DNA of 64,000 bases, taken from DATLGB01 sp037724045. Lineage in GTDB: Bacteria; Actinomycetota; Thermoleophilia; Solirubrobacterales; Solirubrobacteraceae. How positions within the stretch are numbered: position 1 is the stretch's first letter; each line of letters starts with the position of its first letter. A model generated the notes under the pieces. That model saw only the letters and a list, made by a program, of their open reading frames with translations, was not told the origin of the DNA and made no database searches. The translations under genes and the position numbers were made by a program. Shown piece after piece: positions 7,802 through 19,208 of this stretch. The DNA lies in assembly GCA_037724045.1 (NCBI GenBank), contig JBBJOW010000007.1, positions 30,415 to 94,414 of the forward strand. Reading direction: 5' to 3'.

Positions 7802-7849
7802 TTTCCACAGTGGACCAGGGGACTGTCCCCTGGTTTCCCGGGGAAACTA
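7799..7849. terminator. palindromic hairpin spanning two convergent stop codons
   Basis: An inner 9-bp stem (7814-7822 with 7826-7834, loop CTG) is nested in outer 8-bp arms TAGTTTCC and GGAAACTA. The outer arms include the TAG stops of both convergent genes. It would work as a bidirectional terminator. Its nested palindromic build also resembles a small repeat element. Confidence 0.65.
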
Positions 7850-8743
7850 CGCGGCGAGGACGGATCGCAGGCGCCCGTCGCGGCGCATGAGGTGCTCCCA
7901 ATCGTCCGCGTCCAGGGCGGCTGGGGGCACCTCTGCCAAAAAGCGGGCGATGGCGTCCGCGAGGCCGCCGGGGTCCTCCAGGTGCGGGAAGTGGCGCGCG
8001 TCGGGCAGAAGCTCGAAGCGCGACTCGGCCCGCCCGCCGACCGCGGCGTACGCCTCACGCCCGTGGGCCACCGGAATCGTGTGGTCGCGCCCGCCCCAGA
8101 CGATCAGCGTCGGCATGTCTCCGAGCAGGTAGAGGCGGTCGTTGGCGCACACCTTCTGGCCCTTGAGGTCGATCACCGACCGCAGGGTCCATAGGAAGCC
8201 GCGGCGCGCGGCGGGGGTGTTGAGCGAGGAGAGCGCGCGGTGCGCCGCCGTGGCGTAGGGGTTGTCCACACGTGCGAGCGCGCCGAGCACGGGGCGGCTC
8301 GCGGCGCCCGCCAGCAGCCCCTCCACACCAGGTGCGGCGGCGAGACGCAGCGGCCAGGATACGTCGCGGCCCAGGCCGCCGCTGGAGACCAGCACGACGC
8401 GTTCGCAGCGCTCGGGGAACTGGTAGAAGAACTGCATCGCCACGCCGCCGCCGAGCGAGTGCCCGATGACCGTCGCGCGCTCGATGCCGAGGCCGGAGAC
8501 GAGGTCGCGGATGCCCGCGGCGTGGGCGCCGAGCGAGTAGTCGCCGAGCGGGCCGGCCGACCCGCCGTGGCCGTGCAGGTCGGGCGCGATCACCGTATGC
8601 GTGCGGGCCAGCCGCTCTGCCACCGCGCGCCAGTGACGCGAGTTGTTGAGCATCCCGTGGATGAGCAGCACCGCCGGGCCCGAGCCCGCGATGCGGTAGC
8701 CGATGCGGTGGCCGTGCAGCACGGTCTCCTGGAGCTCGAACAC
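7847..8743 (-). CDS. alpha/beta-fold hydrolase
   Basis: A 298-residue hydrolase with a GTG start at 8743 (VFELQETVLHG). The strand before the oxyanion loop reads VLLIHGMLNNSRHW, the nucleophile elbow is GHSLGGG, an acidic residue lies in WGGRDHTIP, and the catalytic His is in DARHFPHLEDP. This is the epoxide-hydrolase/haloperoxidase-like pattern with a cap region. The substrate cannot be told from sequence. It lies 11 bp downstream of the NudC remnant and could be transcribed with it. Confidence 0.85.
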   Translation of the reverse strand: MFELQETVLHGHRIGYRIAGSGPAVLLIHGMLNNSRHWRAVAERLARTHTVIAPDLHGHGGSAGPLGDYSLGAHAAGIRDLVSGLGIERATVIGHSLGGGVAMQFFYQFPERCERVVLVSSGGLGRDVSWPLRLAAAPGVEGLLAGAASRPVLGALARVDNPYATAAHRALSSLNTPAARRGFLWTLRSVIDLKGQKVCANDRLYLLGDMPTLIVWGGRDHTIPVAHGREAYAAVGGRAESRFELLPDARHFPHLEDPGGLADAIARFLAEVPPAALDADDWEHLMRRDGRLRSVLAA

Positions 8744-8754
8744 GGCGCGCGATC

Positions 8755-9198
8755 CTAACCGTCGGCGAGCCAGGCGTCGACCAGCCGGCGGGCGATGGCG
8801 ACCCGGGGCGGCAGCAGCAGCCACGCGGAGTCGTCGGCCGCCGCAGCTTCGCGCAGCTGGACGCGATCGAACCAGCGGACGTCCTCGAGCTCGTCGTCGT
8901 CGGCCTGCGCGTGGCCGCCCGCGTAGTCGGCTGCGCGCAGGTCGGCGAGCTCGTCGCCGTCCCCCGCCTCGACGGCCCACAGACCGACGCCGTCGTCGCG
9001 CACGCCGAGCAGGTGGCCGTCGCGGCCGTCGAGCGCGACCAGCTCCGGGCCGTCACCAGCGAGGCGCACCCCGCGCGGGCCGACGATGACCGCCAGCGCT
9101 CGCGGGTCCGCACGCGCGGCGTGCACCCAGGCCGGGTCGGCGCGGCAGTTGGCGGCCCGGTCGAGCGTTCCGGCCGCGAAGCTGATCGGGTCCGCCAT
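8755..9198 (-). pseudogene. NudC (NAD+/NADH pyrophosphatase) with internal deletion
   Basis: The 147-residue frame opens like NudC: FAAGTLDRAANCRADPAWV and the N-terminal substrate domain. It ends like NudC too: DELEDVRWFDR and LLLPPRVAIARRLVDAWL. Everything between them is missing, namely the four-Cys zinc ribbon and the whole Nudix box, roughly 110-130 residues judged from the family length near 300. The join near ADYAGGHAQADDDELED keeps the frame. The product cannot hydrolyse NADH. Either this is a genuine in-frame deletion or the assembly skipped the segment. Confidence 0.65.
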
Positions 9199-9222
9199 CG
9201 GGCGTCAGCGTACCCTTGGGAC

Positions 9223-10665
<1,443 letters not shown>

Positions 10666-10672
10666 CGCCGCG

Positions 10673-11209
10673 TCAGCAGACGCCGGCGACCGCGAGCACG
10701 ACGACCGTGCCGGCGGGAACCTCGTCGCCGGCCGGCGGGTCGGTGGCGCACACCCGGTCGTCGCCGAAGAAGAAGTCGTCGAGCGGGCTGCCGACGTCAT
10801 CGACGTCGGCAGTGAGCCCGACCGACTCCAGCGCGTCGATCGCGTCGTCGACGTCGTCGCCCTCCAGCGGCGGCACCTCGACGACGATCTGGCGGGTGAC
10901 ACGCAGCGCGGTCATCGCCGCAGGCCGGCGTGGCGCATCCGCCTGCACGTCGATGATGTTCTCGCCCTCCTCGAGCTCGACGGTGGTCGCGAACGACCCG
11001 CCGGAGACGTCGGCCTCCTGCCCGGCGACGAGCACGCGCGTGCCCGCCGGCGCGACGGTGCCGCGGACCTCGACGCTCTCGTCCTGGACCGTCGAGAGGT
11101 CGGCGGGCGCCTCGAGGCTCAGCTCCACCCGTGCGAGGGCGGGCGCGCGTTCGTCGCCCCCGCATCCCGAGAGCGCCAGGAGCAGGGGCAAGAGGGCGAG
11201 CGCGCGCAC
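10673..11209 (-). CDS. lipoprotein with C-terminal PASTA domain
   Basis: The 178-residue product has a lipoprotein signal ending LALSGCGGD, so it should be anchored outside the membrane. An Ig-like/beta domain (about 25-110) is followed by a PASTA-like repeat: VDDAIDALESVGLTADV, then ATDPPAGDEVPAGTVVVLAV. PASTA domains bind peptidoglycan fragments and are usually part of the kinase itself. Here the kinase next door lacks PASTA, so a sensing partnership is an attractive inference, though the genes are convergent and not an operon. Confidence 0.8.
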   Translation of the reverse strand: MRALALLPLLLALSGCGGDERAPALARVELSLEAPADLSTVQDESVEVRGTVAPAGTRVLVAGQEADVSGGSFATTVELEEGENIIDVQADAPRRPAAMTALRVTRQIVVEVPPLEGDDVDDAIDALESVGLTADVDDVGSPLDDFFFGDDRVCATDPPAGDEVPAGTVVVLAVAGVC

Positions 11210-11265
11210 GTCTGAGAGGCTAATCCTGCGCGTTTGCTGCTCAAGGAATCGGCCCAGAGGGCGAT

Positions 11266-11849
11266 GTGTCAGGTATGTACGCGTTCCGGGGTCTGTGCCG
11301 TCTGGCCTTGGTCATGGCCGCGGTGGCCGCGCTCGCCCTCACGATGAGCGCTCCGGGCGCTTCTGCACAGCAGGGACAGCCGGAGTGTTCCAACGGCATC
11401 GACGACGACGACGGAGCAGTCGACGGCGCGGATGCGGGTTGCGGCGACGGCTCGGACCCCGACGAGTCCGATTCGCCGTACGCGGGCGTCAAGTTCATCA
11501 CCATCCCCTAGCGCTGGTGACCCTGCAGGGAACCGTCGATGCGCGCGGCACCGTCGACGTCGCCAAGTTCCAGGTCCGCGCCCAGCGCGGATCCACCGTG
11601 GACATCCGCTGCAAGGGCAAGGGCTGCGCCTTCAAGAAGTCGCGCCGGATCATGATCACGAGCAAGCTGCGACTCAACAACCTCGAGCGCAAGCTGCGCG
11701 CGCCGCAGTCGATCGAACTGCGGATCGCGCGGCCGGGTAGGCTCGGCAAGTACGTGCGCTACCAGGTTCGGCGCAACGACACGCCCTTGCGCACGGACGC
11801 CTGCCTCGACCAGGTCACGCGGAAGGTCCGTCCTTGCTACGGGGGCTGA
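11266..11849 (+). pseudogene. secreted Cys/Asp-rich protein, frameshifted
   Basis: The first frame (GTG 11266 or ATG 11275) encodes a signal peptide (LALTMSAPGASAQQG) and an acidic segment ECSNGIDDDDGAVDGADAGC, then stops at 11511. A different frame then reads VTLQGTVDARGTVDVAKFQV, RGSTVDIRCKGKGCAF, and a closing CLDQVTRKVRPCYGG to 11849. In related secreted proteins, as I recall the family, these two parts are continuous, with an acidic Cys-rich segment followed by a basic beta domain. A frameshift or deletion near 11500-11515 is the simplest reading. Confidence 0.55.
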
Positions 11850-12169
11850 GCCGGAGCGCGGACGGGCTGATCCCCGTCCTGCTCATCGGGGCGATCATCT
11901 CACTGGTCGTCCTCGGCGTCGGCGCGTTCAAGTCCCCGGCCTACCGGGGACGGAAGCGCGGCGGCCTCCCCCGGCTCCCCGGGTGCACAGCCACCCGTCG
12001 CGACGGCGAGCCCCACGCCGACGCCCAAGCTTAAGCCCAAGGCGACACCGACGCCGACGCCGAAGCCCAAGAAGCCCAAGCGCAAGCGCGAACCCGAGCC
12101 CGCAGCCAAGCCCGATCCGCCCAGCCAGCCGGCCGAGCCCCGCCGACGGTCATCGACGAGTCGGGCTGA
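11834..12169 (+). pseudogene. small membrane protein with Pro/Lys/Thr tail, apparently frameshifted
   Basis: A TTG-started frame encodes one transmembrane helix (LIPVLLIGAIISLVVLGVGAF). Near 11935-11945 the sensible reading moves to another frame, giving a tail VATASPTPTPKLKPKATPTP and KPKKPKRKREPEP. A further shift near the end would give PTVIDESG and a stop at 12169. Without the shifts the product would be 66 residues. The Pro/Lys-rich tail suggests a wall-spanning linker. Function unknown. Its 5' end overlaps the preceding frameshifted gene. Confidence 0.4.
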
Positions 12170-12175
12170 GCGCTG

Positions 12176-13222
12176 CTACCAGTGCACGCCCCGGGTGACC
12201 TGGGCGAAGGCCCGGCCGACCACGCCGGTCGGATCGTCGTCGGTCTCTGATTCCTTTGCGTCCTTGTCCCTGGGCTTGGCCGACGTGGAGTCCGGGAACA
12301 GCTCGTAGGCCTGGCTGCGGATGGTGTCCATCAGCGTCGGGCTGATCGCATCGGCGAACGACGCAATGCTGCCGAACGGCGGTGACAGGCGCCGCGGCCG
12401 GAAGATGATCGCCTCCGAGACGACATCGCCCGCCTGCTCAGGGGTCAGCGTCGGGAAGCGCTTGTAGATCGTCGTCGGCGCGATCATCGGCGTGCGCACC
12501 AGCGCCATGTAGATCGTGGTGAAGCGGACGCCGTCGTTGTGGACCTCGGCCTGCAGCGCGTCGCAGAGCGTGTCCAGCGCCGCCTTGGAGGCGATGTAGG
12601 CGCCGAAGCGCGGCGTGCGCGTCTGCACGCCGATCGAGCTCATGTTCACGATCTGACCCGAGCCGCGCTCGCGCATGCCGGGCAGGAGCCGCAGGATCAG
12701 CCGCAGCGGCGCGAAGTAGTTCAGCTGCATCGTGCGCTCGTAGTCGTGGAAGCGGTCGTAGGAGAGCGCGACGGAACGCCGGATGGAGCGGCCGGCGTTG
12801 TTGACGAGCACGTCCACCTGCCCGTGGGCCGCGAGCACGTCGGCGCACAGCGCGTCGATCGCGTCGAGGTCGGTGAGGTCGCAAGGATGCACGTGCGACG
12901 TCCCGCCCGCCGCTGCGATCTCCTCTTGCAGCTCCTCGAGCTTCTCGCGACCGCGCGCGACCAGCAGCACCGTTCCGCCGGCTGCGGCGACCTGGCGCGC
13001 CGCAGCCTCGCCGATCCCCGACGAGGCCCCGGTGACCAGGACGATCTTGCCGTCGACGGCCTTCTCCAGCGTCCGCGAGCCGTTGACGACGCGATCGACG
13101 AAGTTCAGCGGGTACAGCGGGCGGTAGCGGCCGTTGGCCCCGATCGGCTTCGTGGCGGCCTCCAGCGGCCGCCGGATGGTGTTGACGATGTCACCGAAGG
13201 GACCGGGCAGCGATGGGGCCAT
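12176..13222 (-). CDS. short-chain dehydrogenase/reductase
   Basis: A 348-residue classical SDR with an N-terminal extension of about 55 residues (RRPLEAATKPIGANGRY) and a disordered acidic C-terminal tail. The NAD(P) loop is VTGASSGIGEAAARQV, followed by NNAGRSIRRS. The active site is Ser in NMSSIGVQTR and Tyr/Lys in YIASK. The extension and the PTTIYKRFPTLTPEQAGDVV segment resemble mycobacterial SDRs fused to or associated with lipid metabolism. The substrate is unknown. It is probably monocistronic, with hairpins upstream belonging to the preceding gene. Confidence 0.88.
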   Translation of the reverse strand: MAPSLPGPFGDIVNTIRRPLEAATKPIGANGRYRPLYPLNFVDRVVNGSRTLEKAVDGKIVLVTGASSGIGEAAARQVAAAGGTVLLVARGREKLEELQEEIAAAGGTSHVHPCDLTDLDAIDALCADVLAAHGQVDVLVNNAGRSIRRSVALSYDRFHDYERTMQLNYFAPLRLILRLLPGMRERGSGQIVNMSSIGVQTRTPRFGAYIASKAALDTLCDALQAEVHNDGVRFTTIYMALVRTPMIAPTTIYKRFPTLTPEQAGDVVSEAIIFRPRRLSPPFGSIASFADAISPTLMDTIRSQAYELFPDSTSAKPRDKDAKESETDDDPTGVVGRAFAQVTRGVHW

Positions 13223-13245
13223 GCGGGCAACCTATCGAGAAGCGA

Positions 13246-13274
13246 CGCCCGCCCGGGACGGTCCCGGGCGGGCG
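13246..13274. terminator. perfect 14-bp GC hairpin
   Basis: CGCCCGCCCGGGAC and its exact complement are separated by one base. It lies between the SDR start and the end of the next leftward gene. There is no clear T-run, as usual in high-GC actinobacteria. Confidence 0.55.
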
Positions 13275-13362
13275 GCCTTCGTTGAACTGCCTACGAGCCG
13301 TAGACGGCGCGGCGACCCATCGCCTGCCCTGCACAGGTGTTGCCCCCTTGCCGTTAACCACC

Positions 13363-13386
13363 GGGGGCCGGCGCGAGCCGGCCCCC
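13363..13386 (-). terminator. GC hairpin after the basic secreted-protein gene
   Basis: GGGGGCCGGC and GCCGGCCCCC form a 10-bp stem with a 4-base loop 26 bases past the stop at 13412. It is followed on the leftward strand by GGTGGTTAAC. It is the probable terminator of that gene. Confidence 0.55.
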
Positions 13387-13411
13387 GTAGCGGATCTTCT
13401 TCGTTACGAGG

Positions 13412-13828
13412 CTACCTCTTCTTGCCGTACTTGGCCGACGTCTTGGCCGACGCCTTCTTGAGCCGGTTGTTGCCCAGGAACTTGACCCGGAACTTGACCC
13501 TGCCGCGCTTGCCTGCCGACTTGCGCAGCTTCACGCGAGCCTTGTACTTGCAGGTGCTCTTGATGCCGGTGCGCCGCTTGGCGATGGTCTTCTTGCCCTT
13601 CTTGCCCTTGATGAGGACGGTGCCCTTGCAGCCCGCCGACCTGCTCACGCCGCTCGGCAGAATCAGCCGACCCTGCACCCTGAACACGAACGGCTTGCGC
13701 CTGTCGCGCCTCGGCCGGGCCCTCGCGGTGATCCGCGGCTTCTTCTTCGTCGTGTTGGGGTTCGGCGTCGGGACCGTGTAGGTCGGGGACGGGGCCGGCG
13801 GCAGGACGTTGTCCTGCACGACGGTCAT
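13412..13828 (-). CDS. basic beta-domain protein, probably 5'-truncated
   Basis: The ATG at 13828 gives 138 residues; GTG at 13855 would add nine. A Pro/Thr linker (PAPSPTYTVPTPNPNTT) is followed by a very basic domain with paired Cys (SAGCKGTVLIKGKKGKK, STCKYKARVKLRKS). The same type of domain ends many secreted proteins of this group, but no signal peptide is found before the divergent MetE-like gene begins. I infer the N-terminal export part has been lost. Function unknown. Confidence 0.5.
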   Translation of the reverse strand: MTVVQDNVLPPAPSPTYTVPTPNPNTTKKKPRITARARPRRDRRKPFVFRVQGRLILPSGVSRSAGCKGTVLIKGKKGKKTIAKRRTGIKSTCKYKARVKLRKSAGKRGRVKFRVKFLGNNRLKKASAKTSAKYGKKR

Positions 13829-13972
13829 GCCCGTGACGGTGCCCAGGGCGGGCACGCCACCGATGGTGCCGATGACGATTCGGTCGGCGGGTTGCGGCGC
13901 GGTCGAGGGTAGGTGGCGCGGATCCGGGGGTAGCGTCGTTGTGACCGCAGTGTGACTGTCAGGAGACGCACC

Positions 13973-15142
13973 ATGGCATACGACCCGCGCGCGAACACGG
14001 GGATCCCGACGGAGCAGGTGGGCTCGCTGCCCCGGCCCGCGAAGCTGCAGGAGGCCTACGCCCAGTACGACGAGGGCAAGATCGAGCAGTCCGACCTCGC
14101 CGCGCTCCAGGACGAGGCGGTCAAGGAGTCCATCGAGAAGGTCGAGGCGACCGGCTCGCCGATCGTCTCCGACGGCGAGCAGCGGTGGTCGAGCTTCGCC
14201 ACCTATCCGATCGCCGAGACGCTGGCCGGCACCGGCCTGGCGGACAACTTCGCCGCCGACGGCCAGTTCTTCGCCATCTTCGCCGACGGCCACGGGCGCC
14301 AGCTGCCCCGCATCACCGGCGGGCCCTTCTCCTACACGACGTACTCGGCAGACACGCTGAAGAAGTCCATCGGCTACGCGAAGGGACCGATGAAACAGGC
14401 GGTCATCGCACCTTCGATGCTGTCCCTGCTGTACCCGCTCTCCGACGAGATCGACGGGTTCCCGCAGTCCGAGTTCGACGACACGCTCGTCGACGAGTGC
14501 GAGAAGGACATCCGCCAGGCCTTCGCGGCGGGCGCCGAGCGCGTCTCCGTCGACTTCACCGAGGGCCGCCTGGCCACGCGGGAGGACCCGCGCAACCCGT
14601 GGACGGGCGCCGGCAAGCTGCCGTACTTCATCGACCTCATCAACCGGGTCTTCGACCGCTTCAGCGCCGAGGAGCGCGTCAACATCGGCGTGCACACCTG
14701 CCCGGGCGGCGACCGCGACTCGGTGCACTCCGCCGACGTGCCCTACGCCAACCTGCTCGGCACGATGTTCGATCTCAACGCGGGCTACTTCCTGATCCAA
14801 CTCGCGTCCGAGCGCGACAAGGACCCCGTGTACAAGATGATCGGCGAGCACCTGCGCGACGACGCCGACGGGGTCGCGCAGATGGCCTACATCGGGGTCG
14901 TGAACCCCGGCAACCCGCGCGTGGAGAGTGCCCAGGAGATCTCCGACGCCATCGTGCGGGCGTCGAACTTCATCGACAAGCAGCGCATCGGGACCACCGA
15001 CGACTGCGGGTTCTCGCCGTTCTCGATCGACGAGAAGCCCAATCACGGCTCGCCCGACTACGCCCGCGAGGTCGCCTTCCAGAAGATCGCCAACCGCGTC
15101 GAGGGGACGCGCATGGCGGCGGAGAAGCTCGGCGTCAGCTAG
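13973..15142 (+). CDS. cobalamin-independent methionine synthase-like (MetE C-terminal family) protein
   Basis: A 389-residue protein of the UROD/MetE-like superfamily, equal to the catalytic C-terminal half of MetE only. The opening TEQVGSLPRPAKL and zinc-site elements HTCPGGDR and DDCGFSPFS are seen. Such stand-alone proteins transfer methyl groups to thiols; the methyl donor and acceptor here are unknown. I chose ATG 13973 because aggaga lies just upstream; another ATG seven codons earlier is less well placed. Its last four bases overlap the end of the convergent membrane-protein gene. Confidence 0.85.
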   Translation: MAYDPRANTGIPTEQVGSLPRPAKLQEAYAQYDEGKIEQSDLAALQDEAVKESIEKVEATGSPIVSDGEQRWSSFATYPIAETLAGTGLADNFAADGQFFAIFADGHGRQLPRITGGPFSYTTYSADTLKKSIGYAKGPMKQAVIAPSMLSLLYPLSDEIDGFPQSEFDDTLVDECEKDIRQAFAAGAERVSVDFTEGRLATREDPRNPWTGAGKLPYFIDLINRVFDRFSAEERVNIGVHTCPGGDRDSVHSADVPYANLLGTMFDLNAGYFLIQLASERDKDPVYKMIGEHLRDDADGVAQMAYIGVVNPGNPRVESAQEISDAIVRASNFIDKQRIGTTDDCGFSPFSIDEKPNHGSPDYAREVAFQKIANRVEGTRMAAEKLGVS

Positions 15143-16194
15143 GAGCTTCCCGCCCGTCCTTCGAGGTAGCGCGCGCGGTCGGCGAAGACCGCGCGCATCT
15201 CGTCGGAGAGGCGGTCGAGGAACTGGTCGCGGTAGGTCGCGTCGGTGAGCACCGCGATGGCGTAGTAGAGCCCCGAGAGGCCGGCGACGCCCCCGGCGAC
15301 GCGCAGCAGCTCGCTCGTCACCCGCGCCTGCTCGCCGAAGAGGTCGAGGGTGACGAGCACGTCGCCGGTCGTGGCCGTCCAGGACTCCTGCACCCCCGGG
15401 CTGATGGCGAGCATGCCGAAGCCGACGAATGCGGCGCCGACTGCCAGCGTCACGATCAGCACCTGCAGGGCGTGCGAGACGAGCACGATCAGCGCGACGT
15501 TGACCCGCTGGCGGCGGCTGAGCGGATGCCCCGCGGCGAAGTCGGTCTCCATCCGGCGCACCTCCCCGGGCAGCTGCGCGATCAGGAACGCCAGGCCGAA
15601 GAGGACGAACGCGGCGCCCAGCAGCGCCAGGAACGGGTCGGGCATGCCGCTGAACACCTGCCACATCTCCGTGTTGATGAACAGGACGGCGGCGAACAGC
15701 AGCAGTAGCGGCACCGCGCGGGCGAGCGTCGCCACCGACAGCGCGAGCTCGTCGCCCAGGCGCTCGAAGGAGCCGCGCACGATCGACGGCAGCGCGTAGC
15801 CGACGACCAGGTAGACGAGCGCGAGCAGTCCCACGTTGGCCGCCACCGTGCCGATCGCGCTCTGCACCTGGTTGCCGAAGATCAGCGGGAGCAGCCCCGG
15901 TGCAAGCACGAAGACGGCCAGCTCCACCGGGCCGACGTGCTCGGGCAGGGCCGTCGCCGGCCGGCCGCGCAGCCGGTTGGCCAGCATGAAGACCGCGAGC
16001 AGGATGAGCAGCCCGCCGATCGCCGCGCCCACGTTGGCCACCCACGACCAGTCGAGGTCGATCGCCCCGAGCATCTCACCGATGAACACGAGCGTGAGCA
16101 ACGGAGCCGCGCGGTTGAAGACGTCCCCGGCCGCGGTGTAGTCCTCGATGAACAGCGGCAATCCCGCACGACGGAAGCGGCGCTCGTAGTCCAT
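15139..16194 (-). CDS. polytopic membrane protein of unknown function
   Basis: About 351 residues from ATG 16194 (MDYERRFRRAGLPLF). I count roughly seven to nine hydrophobic segments, for example AAPLLTLVFIGEMLGAI, GLLILLAVFMLANRL, PLLLLFAAVLFINTEMW and VALIVLVSHALQVLIVTLAV, with a basic loop RRMETDFAAGHPLSRRQR. No transporter or enzyme motif was recognised. The N-terminal 'YERRFRRAGLPLFIEDYTA' repeats in other Thermoleophilia membrane proteins, as far as I recall. Divergent from the RDD gene. Confidence 0.7.
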   Translation of the reverse strand: MDYERRFRRAGLPLFIEDYTAAGDVFNRAAPLLTLVFIGEMLGAIDLDWSWVANVGAAIGGLLILLAVFMLANRLRGRPATALPEHVGPVELAVFVLAPGLLPLIFGNQVQSAIGTVAANVGLLALVYLVVGYALPSIVRGSFERLGDELALSVATLARAVPLLLLFAAVLFINTEMWQVFSGMPDPFLALLGAAFVLFGLAFLIAQLPGEVRRMETDFAAGHPLSRRQRVNVALIVLVSHALQVLIVTLAVGAAFVGFGMLAISPGVQESWTATTGDVLVTLDLFGEQARVTSELLRVAGGVAGLSGLYYAIAVLTDATYRDQFLDRLSDEMRAVFADRARYLEGRAGSS

Positions 16195-16243
16195 CAGCGC
16201 ACCGAGCCCACGAGCATCCGCGCGAAGGTATACAAACCCCGCC

Positions 16244-16819
16244 ATGAACACAAAAGTCGTCGGACGGCGGGTCGGTGCGTTTCTCATCGACCTCCTAGTG
16301 GTCATCGCCCTCCAAGGGCTCCTCTTCGCGTTGATGGCGGAGAACCGTCAGGACGCGATCAACGCCGGTGGCGGCGCCGAGGTGACGACGTACGTGAACG
16401 TGACGCTCGGCGACACGGAGTACGCGATCACCGGAAGCAAAGCGGCGCTCTACTTCGCGCTCGTCCTCGCGATCAACGTCGGCTACTTCGTGATCCTCCA
16501 GGGCCTGCGCGGCTTCACGCTCGGCAAGCTGGCGCTCGGCCTGCGCGTGGTCAAGGACGACGGGACCTCACCTCCGGGCGTCGGCCGCGCCTTCGGCCGC
16601 TGGTTTCTCTACATCGCGGACGGCTTCCCGTACATCATCCCCTACCTGACCGGGTTCATCGTCGCCATGGTCCACAAGGACCACAAGCGCATCGGGGACA
16701 TGGTCGCGAGCACGCTGGTCGTCTCCAAGGACTCGGTCGGGGCGTCGCCGTCGGCGTCGGGCTTGGACAACGAATCCACGCCGACCTGGGTGGAGGGAAC
16801 CCGGGGCTCCGGGCTCTGA
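16244..16819 (+). CDS. RDD family membrane protein
   Basis: A 191-residue protein with the RDD signature: VGRRVGAFLIDLLVVIALQ at the start and GFTLGKLALGLRVV, DGTSPPGVGRAFGRWF later, with about four membrane helices. RDD proteins are of mostly unknown function; some act as Na+/H+ antiporters or are regulated at osmotic stress. The end, HKRIGDMVASTLVV, is typical. A short palindromic sequence separates it from the convergent glycerol kinase. Confidence 0.85.
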   Translation: MNTKVVGRRVGAFLIDLLVVIALQGLLFALMAENRQDAINAGGGAEVTTYVNVTLGDTEYAITGSKAALYFALVLAINVGYFVILQGLRGFTLGKLALGLRVVKDDGTSPPGVGRAFGRWFLYIADGFPYIIPYLTGFIVAMVHKDHKRIGDMVASTLVVSKDSVGASPSASGLDNESTPTWVEGTRGSGL

Positions 16820-16829
16820 CGAGCCTTCC

Positions 16830-16854
16830 TTAGCCGGGATCGGTGGATCCAGGC

Positions 16855-16857
<3 letters not shown>
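16830..16857. repeat. short relic of the palindromic element also found at 52 kb
   Basis: TTA, then GCCGGGATCGGTGGATCCAGGC, then TTA. Twenty-five bases (ccgggatcggtggatccagg plus cttag) are identical to the right end of the element at 52001-52165. It is itself an imperfect hairpin and can terminate both flanking genes. The right TTA is the TAA stop of glpK. Confidence 0.65.
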
Positions 16858-18297
<1,440 letters not shown>

Positions 18298-18329
18298 CTC
18301 GGCGAACCCTACGTGGCAGGCTCTGACGC

Positions 18330-19208
18330 GTGAGCGAGACCTTCACCGATGCCAACGGCGTGCGGTTGTGCCATGAGGCCTTCACCCAGCCTTCGCCTTC
18401 GGCGGCGGCGGGCACTAGCGGCGCTGCGGGCGACCCGCTGGTGGTGCTGATCATGGGCCTGGGCCTCGACCTGCTGTGGTGGCGTGAGGACTTCTGCCGC
18501 GCGATCGCTGCTCGCGGCCTGCGCGTCGTGCGCTTCGACAACCGTGACGTCGGCCGCTCGACCGCCTTCGCCGGCCCGGGCGCGTCCGCGACCCAGGTTC
18601 TCACCCGCCGCGCCCGGCCGGTGTACACGCTCGCGGACATGGCCGACGACGTTGCGGGGCTGGTGGCGGCGCTCGACGAGCGCGGCGCGCACGTCGTCGG
18701 CGCCTCACTCGGGGCGTGCGTCGCCCAGGAGGTCGCGATCCGCCATCCGCGCCTGACCCGCTCGCTGGTCTCGATCATGGGCCGCCCCGGTGACGGGCGC
18801 AGCGGCAGGGTGACCGTCCGCGGCAAGCTCGAGTTCCTCCGCGGCGGGGACCTGGTGGCGACGTTCCGGCGCATCGGGTCGGCCGGCCGCGGGGCGGCGG
18901 ACGACGAGGACGTGCGCGTGCTCGAGCGAGCGTCGGCGCGGCGCGAACAGGGCGACGGCAGCGGTCCTGGCCGCCAGCTGGCCGCCATGATCGGCGAACG
19001 CGACCGGACGCCGGGCCTACGAGGGCTCGACGTGCCCGCCCTGGTCGTCCACGGCGACCGCGACGCGATCATCGCGCCCAGCGGCGGCCGCGCGACCGCG
19101 GCAGCCATCCCGAACGCCCGCCTGCTCGTAATCGAGGGCATGGGCCACGACCTCCCCCGCTACCTGTGGCCGCCGCTGCTCGACGCGATGACGGAGCTAT
19201 GGAGCTGA
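18330..19208 (+). CDS. alpha/beta hydrolase carrying an in-frame repeat insertion
   Basis: A 292-residue hydrolase. Core motifs are LIMGLGLDLLWW (oxyanion), RFDNRDVGRST, the nucleophile elbow GASLGAC, VVHGDRDAIIAP with the acid, and the catalytic His in EGMGHDLPR. This matches the RdmC/proline-iminopeptidase-like esterases. The first loop contains AFTQPSPSAAAGTSGAAG, where relatives have only a few residues; this stretch is a 39-base repeat also present in recB. The substrate is unknown. It overlaps the next hydrolase gene by 10 bases. Confidence 0.88.
   Translation: MSETFTDANGVRLCHEAFTQPSPSAAAGTSGAAGDPLVVLIMGLGLDLLWWREDFCRAIAARGLRVVRFDNRDVGRSTAFAGPGASATQVLTRRARPVYTLADMADDVAGLVAALDERGAHVVGASLGACVAQEVAIRHPRLTRSLVSIMGRPGDGRSGRVTVRGKLEFLRGGDLVATFRRIGSAGRGAADDEDVRVLERASARREQGDGSGPGRQLAAMIGERDRTPGLRGLDVPALVVHGDRDAIIAPSGGRATAAAIPNARLLVIEGMGHDLPRYLWPPLLDAMTELWS
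18377..18415. repeat. 39-base in-frame coding repeat, copy 1
   Basis: Identical to 25474-25512 (opposite orientation) at 38 of 39 bases. It reads AFTQPSPSAAAGT in the hydrolase. It contains GCCTTC twice, 13 bases apart, and a GCG run. Confidence 0.8.

Noticed and set aside
13829..13972. Cobalamin or SAM riboswitch before the MetE-like gene
   Set aside because: The 144 bases show no B12 box or SAM aptamer core, and part codes for the leftward gene.
13412..16045. A single 877-residue leftward frame
   Set aside because: Only its last 139 codons look like protein; the rest is the antisense of the MetE-like gene and the neighbouring frame of the membrane-protein gene.
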